A model generated the notes under the pieces. It made no database searches. It was not told the DNA's origin and worked only from the letters and a program-made list of their open reading frames with translations. From positions 46,703 to 110,702 of the forward strand of contig VXLL01000023.1 in NCBI GenBank assembly GCA_009841615.1: 64,000 bases of DNA, given 5' to 3'. Position 1 is the stretch's first letter; each line of letters begins with the position of its first letter. This DNA comes from Gammaproteobacteria bacterium. GTDB taxonomy: Bacteria > Pseudomonadota > Gammaproteobacteria > Pseudomonadales > Azotimanducaceae. Position numbers and translations under genes: made by a program. Of this stretch, positions 1 through 9,158 are shown one piece after another.

Positions 1-1
1 C

Positions 2-1117
2 GCCGACGATCCCATCTCGGCGTGGGATGTTTTGATCTATGATGGACTGGACAACTCTTCACAGCTTGACACTCTAGTGCATGTAGCTGAAGCAGTAATC
101 GAAAAACATGGCTTTCACGCTTTGTTTCATCTTCATGAGCCATTTGACCGCGGGTTCCGAATCGTTGGTGAAACTACCATTTACTATGAGGTTTTAAATA
201 CGCTTGTGAAAAACGACCCAGAAAACACCTGGGAGTACATTCGAAATGGTTCCACAGGAACATTCGATGAGCCGTTGGAGAAGGTACATTTACAAGACCA
301 AGATCCCTTCTCGAAGCGCGAACAGGCATACATGACTGACCGAGTGCAACGACTATTAATGTATTCTTGGGCTGACACCTATCCTGATGAGGTACTCTCC
401 GATATTGAACAGATCCCGTACCACTTGCAACCTCTAGCCTGCGAACGAGCATTAGCCGAACTCGTAACAACAGATCCGGAAAGAACTGTTGAATTGATTG
501 GGTCATTGACACCCTACGGGTCAAATAGGAATGCTGCACTAGAGGAAATTGTTCGGCGATGGTCAGCTACAGATCCTTCAGCGGCACTAGATTGGGTTTT
601 GTCTGCTCCGGAAATGGAAAACATTGCTGATGGTAAAGCATTCAGTACCCCGTCTACCCGTACTTACATAATGAGAACAGTTTTGGCATCGCTCGCGTTA
701 GAAGACCCAGAACGGGCACTTCAAGTCGCAACCCGTGAGTACAGACCAGAGTACTTCGAGTCTTGGATCATGGCTAAGCTTGCGCGTAGTGATCTTGAGT
801 CAGCTCTTGAAGTACTACCCTTAGTAATTCATACCACTCCGGTGGTAGCTGGCGTACTTGTTGAACTTGGCGAAGTTGAACGAGGAATGAAAATGTTACT
901 TCAGTACGAAGACACCTCTGATGAGGAAGTTAGCTGGTTTTGGTTTTTCCGCAGTTGGGCAGTCTATAACGCTGTAGATTTAATTGAAAGAATGGAAGAG
1001 TTTGAACCCAAATTGAGGACCGCAGCTGCAAGTGCGATAGACTACATTTTTATACCGGAATTAACTGGCAAACAAAATATTTACATTCGCTCTTTCTTGG
1101 ACGATGCTCGTGAATAA
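2..1117 (+). CDS. Helical-repeat family protein, paralogue 1 (5' end outside the window)
   Basis: The reading frame is open from the first full codon, and the residues before the first possible start (TTG at 32) already match paralogue 3 (ADDPxxAWxVL...DGLD). The gene therefore begins upstream and this is its C-terminal portion, about 371 residues. It consists of degenerate helical units of about 32-36 residues marked by W-x3-DP-x2-AL-x-W, as in WSATDPSAALDWV. It ends with the family tail LTGKQ...IRSFLDD. By eye, residues around the HLQPLACERALAEL stretch are 55-60% identical to paralogue 3 at 3250-5019, so these two are the closest pair even though paralogue 2 lies between them. No enzymatic motif is visible. 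By analogy with full-length members it should carry an N-terminal membrane anchor and face the periplasm. Function unknown; a binding scaffold is a guess. Confidence 0.85.
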   Translation, partial: ADDPISAWDVLIYDGLDNSSQLDTLVHVAEAVIEKHGFHALFHLHEPFDRGFRIVGETTIYYEVLNTLVKNDPENTWEYIRNGSTGTFDEPLEKVHLQDQDPFSKREQAYMTDRVQRLLMYSWADTYPDEVLSDIEQIPYHLQPLACERALAELVTTDPERTVELIGSLTPYGSNRNAALEEIVRRWSATDPSAALDWVLSAPEMENIADGKAFSTPSTRTYIMRTVLASLALEDPERALQVATREYRPEYFESWIMAKLARSDLESALEVLPLVIHTTPVVAGVLVELGEVERGMKMLLQYEDTSDEEVSWFWFFRSWAVYNAVDLIERMEEFEPKLRTAAASAIDYIFIPELTGKQNIYIRSFLDDARE

Positions 1118-1341
1118 ACGAACGTAATCGGTGCTAAACCCAAAACAAAGGCATCTATCAGCGGAATTCTCGCAAATGTTGAAGTCGTTGTCTATGAAAC
1201 AACCCCCGCACTGATACTAATCTAACGCATGTTCATAGAGCTAAGCACATCGCTGAACGAACTCATTGATTTTCACTGCGTACGGAATATAACCCTACAT
1301 TACAAAGAGAGGTTCTGGATTTTCGCAATCCCCGTTAACCG

Positions 1342-3246
1342 ATGAAAAGACTTGGAACACATCAGTGGATCATTGTAGGATGTGCCGCGACTATCGTATT
1401 AGCAGCTTCAGTAGTGGTCTACCTGATTATCAAATCTAATCTGGGAAACCAAGATGATGCTACGAGTTTCGGACGAAACGATCCTTCAACGACACAAAGA
1501 ATAGACGCTGATAACCAGACGACACCAAAATATCAGTCCCCTGCTGAGGCATTGAATGAACTGGTCAATATTGACAGTGCTTTTCAGCGTTCGGTGTCTC
1601 TCTTTAAATATTTAGCAAATATCGACAGCGACGAACTTGTTGATCTGTTGAATCTTGCCGAAAACATAGAGCGTGGCAGCATTCGTACTAACATACAGAC
1701 GCTAGCGATTCGGAAGCTCACGACCAACGATCCGGATCGAGCGCTTCGCTGGATTGCAGATATTCCAAGAGTTCACCGAGCACCTTTATTAGAGAGTGTG
1801 TTTCATGAATGGTCGCTCATAGATCTGAGCAAAGCCGTCGCAGGAGCTCAGTCACTAAAAGGGACCGACCGACATGTCGCTCTTGACAGCATTCTGTCGA
1901 CACGCGATGACCTTTCGACATCAACCCTACTCGACGTTGCTCGCGAATTAGGCCTAGAACAAGTAGCGTTACATCGGATGAGCACGAACCAAACTCTCGA
2001 GCGTCTCGACGATCCCGTATCGGCATGGAACGCTCTTGTGAACGATGATGTCGGCAATGCATTGCAGCTCGACTTGTTGAAACTTGTAGCGTCTACCTGG
2101 AAGGAACAAGAAGGATTCGGTGTGCTCTTACAAGCGGCCGCCCTCTTTCCTCATACGGACGACCGTGCAGCATTGAGTACCGTCATTGAGGGTGTGGTTG
2201 GTGTGCAACTTGACGATGCATTCGACTATGTACAAAGCTTATCCCGTCGGGAACGGGGAGAACTTCCTTGTGCACTAGCGATGGTCGCGACTCGCATTGA
2301 CCCCGTATTTGCACTCAAGAAAATTGCCGAATGGTCCGACGATCCTATTCACGTGCACTTACAAAGAGCCGTGTCCAATACTTGGGCACATACAGATGCT
2401 AGAGGAATGCTTGACAATCTCGACTTGTTACCCCAAGTTGCACGCGTGGATGCGATCGAATTAGCTTTCACATACCTTGCTTATGTATCGCCCGAAGAAG
2501 CTCTGCGGTACCTTGAGAAATCGAAGGAGTTTCTGCGTTCTGCAACAAATATCGCAACGATCATCGCCGAACAGTGGTCCAACACAGACCCAGAAGCAGC
2601 GCTCGAATGGTCAATTTCCTACGCGGGCGAGAACAGTCAAATACGAGAAGTTCTCGTGAGAAGTGTACTTCGGAATCTTGTAGCAACCGACACTCAAAAA
2701 GCCCTTGAATTGTCAGCGGAACTCCGGAGTGCTCGTATCCATTTAACGCAAGCACCTTATGATGTAGTATGGGAACTCACACAAATGGGAAGGATTGATG
2801 AAGCTATCAAACTGCTTCCCCAGTTGGAGGAACACCCTAGGTATTTCGCCATAGACGATCTTGGACGGATGCTCGTGCGTGCTGGAGACCCGCAAGCGGC
2901 AATTGCGTTGGGTGCTGAGGTGCCTTCGCTCAATGCGCCTTTGGTCGGACCTGCAAGTTATTTCAACGGAGTATTTTGGGTATGGGTCGAACGCGATCCT
3001 CAGCAACTGTTCGATTCGCTACCAGCAATAGAGTCTCAGCGACTCCGGTCTTGGGCAGCAAAGCTCCTTTTAGACCATCAAAAATCAAGACCCGTACTGT
3101 CGGAGGAATCTGTCGAGTCCATCGAAGCGTTGCTCAGTGAGCACCCCGCAAGCAAAAATATATTTATGCTCGAGTTGCAGTTACAAGAAGACAAGGGATT
3201 GATTGACCTAGACGAACTCGTTATGCCGGACGATTGGCGGGATTAG
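1342..3246 (+). CDS. Membrane-anchored helical-repeat protein, paralogue 2
   Basis: 634 residues, ATG start. Residues about 10-32 form one hydrophobic segment after a short basic end, consistent with an uncleaved signal anchor and a periplasmic body. A polar linker (about 33-65) follows, then the family entry block (NELVNIDS...QR), then the two blocks shared by all complete members: HEWSLIDLSKAV...STRDDLSTS, and DDPVSAWNAL...LDLLKLVASTW. The rest is about ten degenerate alpha-helical units with W/DP/AL positions, for example WSNTDPEAALEWS. The C-terminus has the family tail LSEESVESIEALL. The gene follows paralogue 1 after 224 bases and precedes paralogue 3 by 3 bases, so 2 and 3 are probably co-transcribed. 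It resembles HEAT/TPR-type solenoids but matches no named family I recognise. Function unknown. Confidence 0.88.
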   Translation: MKRLGTHQWIIVGCAATIVLAASVVVYLIIKSNLGNQDDATSFGRNDPSTTQRIDADNQTTPKYQSPAEALNELVNIDSAFQRSVSLFKYLANIDSDELVDLLNLAENIERGSIRTNIQTLAIRKLTTNDPDRALRWIADIPRVHRAPLLESVFHEWSLIDLSKAVAGAQSLKGTDRHVALDSILSTRDDLSTSTLLDVARELGLEQVALHRMSTNQTLERLDDPVSAWNALVNDDVGNALQLDLLKLVASTWKEQEGFGVLLQAAALFPHTDDRAALSTVIEGVVGVQLDDAFDYVQSLSRRERGELPCALAMVATRIDPVFALKKIAEWSDDPIHVHLQRAVSNTWAHTDARGMLDNLDLLPQVARVDAIELAFTYLAYVSPEEALRYLEKSKEFLRSATNIATIIAEQWSNTDPEAALEWSISYAGENSQIREVLVRSVLRNLVATDTQKALELSAELRSARIHLTQAPYDVVWELTQMGRIDEAIKLLPQLEEHPRYFAIDDLGRMLVRAGDPQAAIALGAEVPSLNAPLVGPASYFNGVFWVWVERDPQQLFDSLPAIESQRLRSWAAKLLLDHQKSRPVLSEESVESIEALLSEHPASKNIFMLELQLQEDKGLIDLDELVMPDDWRD

Positions 3247-3249
3247 TGA

Positions 3250-5019
3250 GTGCAAAGAGCGAACTGTCAGCAAAGTCTTTTTGGCACGAAGAAGATCTGT
3301 AGATTGAGTTTTAAATTGAAAACTCTTAGCACTTGGCAGCGTCTGTTACGTTTCAAGCTTCAAATCGGAGTGATCGTTTTGCTAGCGTCCAATCTTGTCT
3401 CTGACGAAGATACAAGTGTGAGAGCAGAAGTTAATTCGACGGGTATGAAAAAGAACATTCCGTTGCTCTCAGAGCACTCTAACGCCTTCAATCGCACCGT
3501 CGACCTCTACACGAATCTCGCTAGTGCTGGAGAAAAGGAACTACTTGAACTCTTGAATGACTCTCGAGACATCGCGCACAGCAGCGTCAAAAAAGAGACA
3601 CTATTTGCTATTGCAGGACGGTTTACTGAGATTGATCCCGAAAGAGCAGTGGAAGTAGCGATCGAGCTTCGGGTTACAGAACGCGATCCTTTTCTACAAG
3701 CGGTCATTACCGAATGGTCGGTGACAGATTTGGACAGTGTCGTAAAAACCGCAGCAAACTTTGATCGTGACTTACGGCTCACCATCCTTGAGACTATTGC
3801 GAATGTCCGCGATGACCTACCCTCTAAAACACTTCACGAAATTGCGAGCGAACTGGGTCACTCCGGGTATTTAACGCATTTAGAGAGTAGCACACAGGCG
3901 ATTGAAATAGCAGATGACCCAAATGCAGCGTGGCGTGTATTGGTCCAGGACGGACTGGACGATGAGTTGCAATTAGAAGAGTTGATTCTTATGGCCGAAG
4001 CAGCGATTGAACAACAGGGGCTTGATGCTCTATTTCGACTTCGTGAGCCTTTTGCTGACGAAATAGACTACAACGAGGAGTATTTTCCCAGAATCAAGAT
4101 TTTTCGACTGGTTACGGAGGCACTCGTCAAAAACAACCCTCAAGACACGTGGGCATATATCGAAAACGGATCTCCGCAATTATTCGATGAAGCTTCGGAT
4201 CACACGAATATAGAAGATCAGAGTGAGATATCACAACGGGATCGCGCGTTTATGACCGATACTGTACAGCAACTGTTGTTGAAATCTTGGGCTGCTATGG
4301 ATCCTGCCACGGTGATTGACAGAATGGAACAGATTCCGTTTCACTTGCAACCTCTGGCTTGTGAGCGAGCGCTAGCAGAACTTGCACGAACAGAAGCAGA
4401 GCGTGTCATTGATCTGATCCCATCGCTGACACATCTCGGATCAGCCAAATCTTCTACGCTGAGGCTAATCGTCGAGAAATGGGCGACCGACGACCCCTCA
4501 GGAGCACTCGATTGGGTTATGTCGTCTGAACATGTCGAACAAGATTCAAGGGAAGATTTGATCAGGATATCGCTCTATGAGCTAGTCTTGGAAGATCCAA
4601 AACACGCCCTGGAGGTCGCTGCAGCAGAACCGGACTCCGCGCGACTTGAGGCCTTTGTAATCGACGAGCTTGCACTCGCAGATTTAGATAGAGCGATAGA
4701 GCTTTTGTCTTCAGTAAGTAAACCTGCACGACATCTTTCAACCATCTGGGTAGCTGATCAAGCGATTGAACAAGGAGAAGTTGATCGCGCGATGGAACTT
4801 ATGCGGCAACTCGAAGAATCTTCGGAAGAAGAAGTTCGTTGGGGAAGTCTTATTAGGACCTGGTCTAGAGCAAATCCTGTCCAACTCTTTGAGCGATTGG
4901 ATGAATTGCCTCAAGAATTGAGAGTAGAGGCCGCCCGTGAATTGGGTTCCAGATGGACACCAGAACTTACTCAAGAGCAAGTCGATTACGTGCGCACGCT
5001 CTATGGTGAGAATCAATGA
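3250..5019 (+). CDS. Membrane-anchored helical-repeat protein, paralogue 3
   Basis: 589 residues from a GTG 3 bases after paralogue 2's stop, suggesting translational coupling. The exact start is uncertain: the first 35 residues are basic and precede a short hydrophobic stretch (about 39-52, LQIGVIVLLASNL) that would be the signal or anchor. The two family blocks are present: TEWSVTDLDSVV...VRDDLPSKT, and DDPNAAWRVL...QLEELILMAEAA. Repeats follow (WATDDPSGALDWV and others), ending in LTQEQVDYVRTLYGENQ. It is closest to the partial paralogue at the left edge; paralogue 2 is more distant, pointing to duplication of a unit rather than simple serial copying. No catalytic residues are recognisable. 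The predicted site is the periplasmic face of the inner membrane. Confidence 0.85.
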   Translation: MQRANCQQSLFGTKKICRLSFKLKTLSTWQRLLRFKLQIGVIVLLASNLVSDEDTSVRAEVNSTGMKKNIPLLSEHSNAFNRTVDLYTNLASAGEKELLELLNDSRDIAHSSVKKETLFAIAGRFTEIDPERAVEVAIELRVTERDPFLQAVITEWSVTDLDSVVKTAANFDRDLRLTILETIANVRDDLPSKTLHEIASELGHSGYLTHLESSTQAIEIADDPNAAWRVLVQDGLDDELQLEELILMAEAAIEQQGLDALFRLREPFADEIDYNEEYFPRIKIFRLVTEALVKNNPQDTWAYIENGSPQLFDEASDHTNIEDQSEISQRDRAFMTDTVQQLLLKSWAAMDPATVIDRMEQIPFHLQPLACERALAELARTEAERVIDLIPSLTHLGSAKSSTLRLIVEKWATDDPSGALDWVMSSEHVEQDSREDLIRISLYELVLEDPKHALEVAAAEPDSARLEAFVIDELALADLDRAIELLSSVSKPARHLSTIWVADQAIEQGEVDRAMELMRQLEESSEEEVRWGSLIRTWSRANPVQLFERLDELPQELRVEAARELGSRWTPELTQEQVDYVRTLYGENQ

Positions 5020-5078
5020 TAGAAAGCGAGAAATTTTCCCCAGAGCGAATGCGTGTTTCTCGATTTCTTTGGTACCAT

Positions 5079-6071
5079 CTAGCTACTCGGCTCGTTTAAT
5101 TCGGAAGATTCAGACTTCGCTTCACAACTGAAGTCTTGGTACCAATGCGAAAATTGGTTCGAAGACGGGAAGATCGCGGTTAATCGTACGCGAAACGAAT
5201 AATCTAGGTGATTCAACACCACGACATCTAAAGTGGGTTCGCGCTCAAAGGTGCCTTGGAATTTCACCTCACGAACTCGAAGACCAAAATGAGGAACAAA
5301 TCCGCGGACTGATCGTTGGTCGAACATCGTGAGGTCATGGGTCTCGCGGTCGATTGCTACGGTGAGTTGCAAGTGCTTAGTCAAGGTAGACTTGGACTTT
5401 CGGTTACGTTTGAGACCCACAAATAATTGTTCGTCGTCAGTTCCGAGATAGTGTGTCGGGACCAAGGATTCAAACCACGACTTCATAGCGACGGGATGAA
5501 AATCACTAACTGGAATACGCTCTTCTCGACGTGCTCGTTTCTGTTCTACACTACTAAATAATGCAATCTTCTCTTGAAAGTGACTATATCGTTCACTTTC
5601 GGTCGGCTCTTCATCATCGAGCTTTAGTAGAGTCCAAGGGGGTTCTTGGGTTGGGTCAAATTTCTCCTTTACCCTAGCAGACACTGTATGCGCAACTGGT
5701 GTATCGAACCACTCCATCAATGCCTTCATTCCAGGTTGTAACAGTGAGTGCCGGAGCGCGTAAAAACTTCGACGTATGAGTTCGCCATCGCAGTCATCGC
5801 AAGGAGTGGTGATTCTGGTGTACGTACAAGAGCGGTTCTCGTTAGTACCTAAATCATCTATCCCTTCAGACCAGATTTTGAGGATATCGTCAGAAATTGG
5901 CTCTGCGCGAAGCCACAAACTCTTCACATCAAACCCAGAGGTGATTGTGGATACGTCTTCGGAATCCCGCGCTACAGAAACATTGATTGAATTTGGAACT
6001 GAGCAACCAGAGGCTACGACCAGAACCAAAGACAGTCCTGCAACGGCTAAGAAAGTGTAAAACCCGCGCAC
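5079..6071 (-). CDS. Hypothetical lipoprotein
   Basis: 330 residues. The N-terminus is a clear lipoprotein signal (MRGFYTFLAVAGLSLVLVV) with a lipobox ending ASGC, so Cys23 would be acylated. The mature protein is soluble and polar, with a CDDC pair in the CTYTRITTPCDDCDG region (about residues 83-97) that could form disulfides in the periplasm. The C-terminal part looks beta-rich. I do not recognise the family. It is transcribed convergently to the repeat-protein cluster on its left, ending 59 bases from paralogue 3, with no clear terminator between them. Its start is 93 bases from the next minus-strand gene, whose product is unrelated. Confidence 0.75.
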   Translation of the reverse strand: MRGFYTFLAVAGLSLVLVVASGCSVPNSINVSVARDSEDVSTITSGFDVKSLWLRAEPISDDILKIWSEGIDDLGTNENRSCTYTRITTPCDDCDGELIRRSFYALRHSLLQPGMKALMEWFDTPVAHTVSARVKEKFDPTQEPPWTLLKLDDEEPTESERYSHFQEKIALFSSVEQKRARREERIPVSDFHPVAMKSWFESLVPTHYLGTDDEQLFVGLKRNRKSKSTLTKHLQLTVAIDRETHDLTMFDQRSVRGFVPHFGLRVREVKFQGTFEREPTLDVVVLNHLDYSFRVRLTAIFPSSNQFSHWYQDFSCEAKSESSELNEPSS

Positions 6072-6163
6072 GAGTAACAGGTGATCAAATCAATATTCCA
6101 AGAACGGCGCGCACAAGACACGCTCAGCGCGTGAATAACTTTGCCGAACGTTCGTCTAGAAGA

Positions 6164-6484
6164 TCACTCCGGTTCTACAACGACTCCAGTGCCATACGCA
6201 AGCAGTTCCGCAGAACCCGCCATCATGACCGAAGTAGTAAAGCGAACACCCACTATTGCATTCGCTCCCATTTCTTGAGCATGCTCCTTCATTCGATCTA
6301 AACTCTGTTCGCGGCTCTCGGCGATCAACTTGGCATACTCGCGTATTTCGCCGCCCACCACATTCTTGAGTCCAGCCATGATGTCTTTCCCAATGTGCCG
6401 GGCACGTACCGTGTTCCCCCGAACTATCCCTAAGGACTTAACGACCCGCATGCCTGGGACAGTGTCTGTGTTTACTACAATCAT
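6164..6484 (-). CDS. ybjQ: YbjQ family (UPF0145, DUF74) protein
   Basis: 106 residues, full family length. The start MIVVNTDTVPGMRVVKSLGIV, the glycine-rich segment around VVGGEIREY and the end MGANAIVGVRF...GTGVVVEP are typical of YbjQ/UPF0145 proteins, small pentameric beta-sandwich proteins once called heavy-metal-binding. Their biochemical role is not settled. The ATG lies 2 bases after the stop of the upstream small membrane-protein gene (6487-6729), so the two are almost certainly co-transcribed and perhaps functionally linked. Cytoplasmic: no signal sequence. Confidence 0.93.
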   Translation of the reverse strand: MIVVNTDTVPGMRVVKSLGIVRGNTVRARHIGKDIMAGLKNVVGGEIREYAKLIAESREQSLDRMKEHAQEMGANAIVGVRFTTSVMMAGSAELLAYGTGVVVEPE

Positions 6485-6486
6485 TA

Positions 6487-6729
6487 TTACAACTCCACGT
6501 CTTTGTATCTATCAGTTTTACGTTCGATCAATCTTTCCCGAACGACGACGAAAAAAAGAATACCGCCACCCGCGATGCCGAAAATGATTATCCCTTTGAA
6601 CATCAAAGGCATTCCTTCGCTAAATACCCCATAAAGACCCCAAGCGAAAAAACTGACATAACAGATTGCACACAGCGATAACGCTAGAAATCCCACGTTG
6701 GTAAACACTTTTGTAACACGATCTTTCAT
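6487..6729 (-). CDS. Small two-helix membrane protein
   Basis: 80 residues from the ATG at 6729, chosen because AGGAAA lies about 9 bases upstream. An in-frame TTG at 6780 would add 17 residues without a better ribosome site. Two hydrophobic segments are evident (NVGFLALSLCAICYVSFFAW, then FKGIIIFGIAGGGILFFVVV), followed by a basic tail (RERLIERKTDRYKDVEL), which fits an inner-membrane hairpin with a cytoplasmic C-terminus. It directly precedes ybjQ with 2 bases between stop and start. No family is recognised; the pairing with YbjQ is the only functional clue. Confidence 0.72.
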   Translation of the reverse strand: MKDRVTKVFTNVGFLALSLCAICYVSFFAWGLYGVFSEGMPLMFKGIIIFGIAGGGILFFVVVRERLIERKTDRYKDVEL

Positions 6730-6912
6730 AATTTCATTTCCTGTTGATGACTCCTCTACTGCGATTTCTTCAACACTCAATATTCTCTTCGTATTTTAAG
6801 GGAACTATCGACATGATTCCTATGGCAAAACAACGGGCTGTTTTTTTAAGAGAAGCTAGGCTCATTCCTTCGATTTGTGTAAACAGATTTTTACGAATCA
6901 TGTCTTATTCAA

Positions 6913-7341
6913 CTATGGCTCGGTACCTAAGGCTTCTCGCAAGCGCATAGCGTGACCCGCAAGAATTTCCGAATCTGCTAAGTCCCGTGCGTGAAATCGC
7001 TGCTGCAATCCACCCCAACGCGGTATAACATGAAAGTGTAAATGGAACACCGACTGTCCCGCACCTGCCCGATTTAACTGCATGATCATTACCCCTTCTG
7101 GTTGAAATACCGTGTCGACTGCTCGCGCAATTCGACGAGTTTGCAACATCAAGTGTTGTAGTCCCTCGTCAGAAACCGAAAAAATGTCTTTCGCGGGTTC
7201 TTTGGGAATAATAAGAGTGTGACCAGTACTTTGCGGCATTACATCCATCATGCAAAAACACATATCGTCTTCATGCACAATGTGTGCCGGAGCTTCACCT
7301 CGCAAAATTTTTGCAAAAATATTGTTTGAATCGTAGCTCAT
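6913..7341 (-). CDS. HIT-family nucleotide hydrolase/transferase
   Basis: 142 residues, the normal size for an HIT/HINT protein. The histidine triad is H100-L-H102-F-H104-V, within SVFHLHFHVIPRW, and the N-terminal IFAKILRGEAPAHIV...D is characteristic. Members hydrolyse nucleoside phosphoramidates or other nucleotidyl conjugates through the middle histidine; the physiological substrate here cannot be read from the sequence. Cytoplasmic. Divergently oriented to the LapG-like gene that starts at 7459, so the 117 bases between them hold both promoters. Confidence 0.95.
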   Translation of the reverse strand: MSYDSNNIFAKILRGEAPAHIVHEDDMCFCMMDVMPQSTGHTLIIPKEPAKDIFSVSDEGLQHLMLQTRRIARAVDTVFQPEGVMIMQLNRAGAGQSVFHLHFHVIPRWGGLQQRFHARDLADSEILAGHAMRLREALGTEP

Positions 7342-7458
7342 GGTAGTACTCTCTTGATCTCATTAATTCTGCGACAACACATGATCGGAAAAAGAAGCAG
7401 CTGCCCAACACTGTACGATACACTGAGGACACTCTCTTCGCGGTAGTAAGGCCAGATT

Positions 7459-8196
7459 TTGCAAAGAAACGGTTCGATCTTGATGCGTCTTCCAGGGTGG
7501 TATGTAGCTCTTAGCGTCTGTCTGATCGTATCTGCTTGTGCGACAGTAGACTTTGAATACCGATTTGACGACAAGTCAGCTCGAATTGGTGAAGCAAGCC
7601 TATGGGACAACTGGTATGAAACCGTTCAACGTACGAACGACGAGCTAGTCGCAATAGAAGCGTGCATTGAGGATGAGTCTAAATGTGATCGCTACATGCG
7701 TCGTATCCGACTTGTCGTGACTAATGGAAAAAAATTAGAACCAGCACAACAGCTACAACTCGTTAATCGGTACATAAACCGAATGCGCCGCTACAACGAT
7801 GATCGTAGAACCTATAAAGAACTTGAAGATTCTCGATTACTAGTAGCGCAACAATGGTCCACACTAATGGATTTCATGCAAAAAGGTGGCGATTGTGAGG
7901 ATTTTGCTACCGCTAAATACGCGTTGCTAAAACTCATAGGTTTCAACACCCACGACCTACGTATTGTTGTCGTTTATGACCAAGACGTGCATGAATATCA
8001 TGCTGTAATCGCGGTCCGTACCGATGAGGATCAAGTTGCTCTACTGGACATCGACAACAAGATCTACACTCAGCGTCCTCCCAATTATCGGTTTGTGTAC
8101 TCCATCAACGAACACTCTATTTGGGACCATTCGTTGGAGGACACTCGGTTGCCACGCGCGTTGAGGAAACGTCAATCCAGGAGACAATCAAACTGA
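7459..8196 (+). CDS. Transglutaminase-like cysteine peptidase (LapG/DUF920 type), probable lipoprotein
   Basis: 245 residues from a TTG with TAAGG 7 bases upstream; an ATG at 7483 is the alternative (237 residues). The N-terminus is a lipoprotein-like signal with lipobox VSAC (Cys27). The mature part matches the bacterial transglutaminase-like cysteine proteinases (peptidase family C93): W...NRMRRYNDD, catalytic Cys146 in GGDCEDFA, His181 in YHAVIAV and the Asp of LLDIDN (197/199). The best-studied member, LapG, cleaves the N-terminal region of giant surface adhesins when freed from the c-di-GMP receptor LapD. No lapD or adhesin gene is in the window, so its substrate is unknown. A periplasmic location is inferred from the signal. 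Confidence 0.88.
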   Translation: MQRNGSILMRLPGWYVALSVCLIVSACATVDFEYRFDDKSARIGEASLWDNWYETVQRTNDELVAIEACIEDESKCDRYMRRIRLVVTNGKKLEPAQQLQLVNRYINRMRRYNDDRRTYKELEDSRLLVAQQWSTLMDFMQKGGDCEDFATAKYALLKLIGFNTHDLRIVVVYDQDVHEYHAVIAVRTDEDQVALLDIDNKIYTQRPPNYRFVYSINEHSIWDHSLEDTRLPRALRKRQSRRQSN

Positions 8197-8236
8197 GCGA
8201 AAAAGCTACGTGACACTAAGCATAGTCTAGCTCGAT

Positions 8237-9043
8237 TCAAGACTGGTTTCGTTGGCGTAAGACCTCGTACATAACAATCGTTGCAGACATCGCGGCGTTC
8301 AACGAGTCCGCTTGGCCATGTTGTGGTATTGACACAACATCCTTCGCAACTTGAAACCAACGTTGTTCTAACCCGTGGGCTTCACTACCTACGACAATGG
8401 CTAAGCGCTCTGGAAAAACATAGTCCGAGTAGTTTGTGTCGGTATCGGGGCTTGTGGCAATTACAGCGATTCCATGTTGTTCCAACCAAGGCAAGAGAAT
8501 TTCAAAATCCGAAAGAATGACAGGTACGGCGAACAGAGTACCAATACTTGCACGTACGACATTTGGATTGAAAACATCCAATACGGGACTCTCAACTATC
8601 ACCGCATGCGCACCGACTGCATCAGCTGAACGCATTACTGCTCCTAAATTTCCAGGTTTCTCAATTCCTGAACAGATTACCAAGAATGCGTCTTCAGCAA
8701 CCTCGAAATCTTCCAAGCGTACGTCATGCTTGTGCGCGATTGCGACTATCCGAGAGCTCGAACGATAACACATCGATTGAAAGACTCGATCAGTCACATG
8801 GAAGATGGATCCGTCTTCCACTTCATCACAAACTTTATTAAATGGCTTCGATGAACTTTTAACTAGAGGATGCTCTTCATGGATGAAAATGGAGTGTAGT
8901 TGTACACCGTTATCCACAGCTAACTCAAGCTCCTTCGCGCCTTCAACGATGAACAAGCTCTCTTGATCCCGCGTACTCTTTTTGTGAAGCGTTTGCGCGA
9001 GTTTGACTTGCGAAAACTTGGTACTGGTTATTCTTTTGAGCAC
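8237..9043 (-). CDS. TrmH/SpoU-family RNA 2'-O-methyltransferase
   Basis: 268 residues from GTG. The N-terminal substrate-binding domain contains FIVEGAKEL, and the C-terminal SPOUT knot has the three motifs: EKPGNLGAVMRSAD (about 128-141, N132/R138), VVGSEAHGL (217-225) and IPQHGQADSLNAAMSAT (239-255). It uses S-adenosylmethionine to methylate a ribose 2'-OH in tRNA or rRNA. The domain order resembles TsnR/RlmB-like enzymes, but the exact target nucleotide cannot be assigned. The gene is convergent with the LapG-like gene (40 bases between stops) and divergent from the aldo/keto reductase at 9159. Confidence 0.92.
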   Translation of the reverse strand: MLKRITSTKFSQVKLAQTLHKKSTRDQESLFIVEGAKELELAVDNGVQLHSIFIHEEHPLVKSSSKPFNKVCDEVEDGSIFHVTDRVFQSMCYRSSSRIVAIAHKHDVRLEDFEVAEDAFLVICSGIEKPGNLGAVMRSADAVGAHAVIVESPVLDVFNPNVVRASIGTLFAVPVILSDFEILLPWLEQHGIAVIATSPDTDTNYSDYVFPERLAIVVGSEAHGLEQRWFQVAKDVVSIPQHGQADSLNAAMSATIVMYEVLRQRNQS

Positions 9044-9158
9044 TCAACTATTCTCAAATTTGTTGCGATTTTGTACTTTTGTTCACACACCAAAGCTAAA
9101 TTTCGACTGTTTGGTGTAAGATTATTAGTAACGACCAAAAAATCGGAGCAACAGTACG

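Noticed and set aside
7338..7610. 90-residue minus-strand frame beside the HIT gene
   Set aside because: It lies antisense to the LapG-like gene start and shares no family features; the real genes on both sides explain the sequence.
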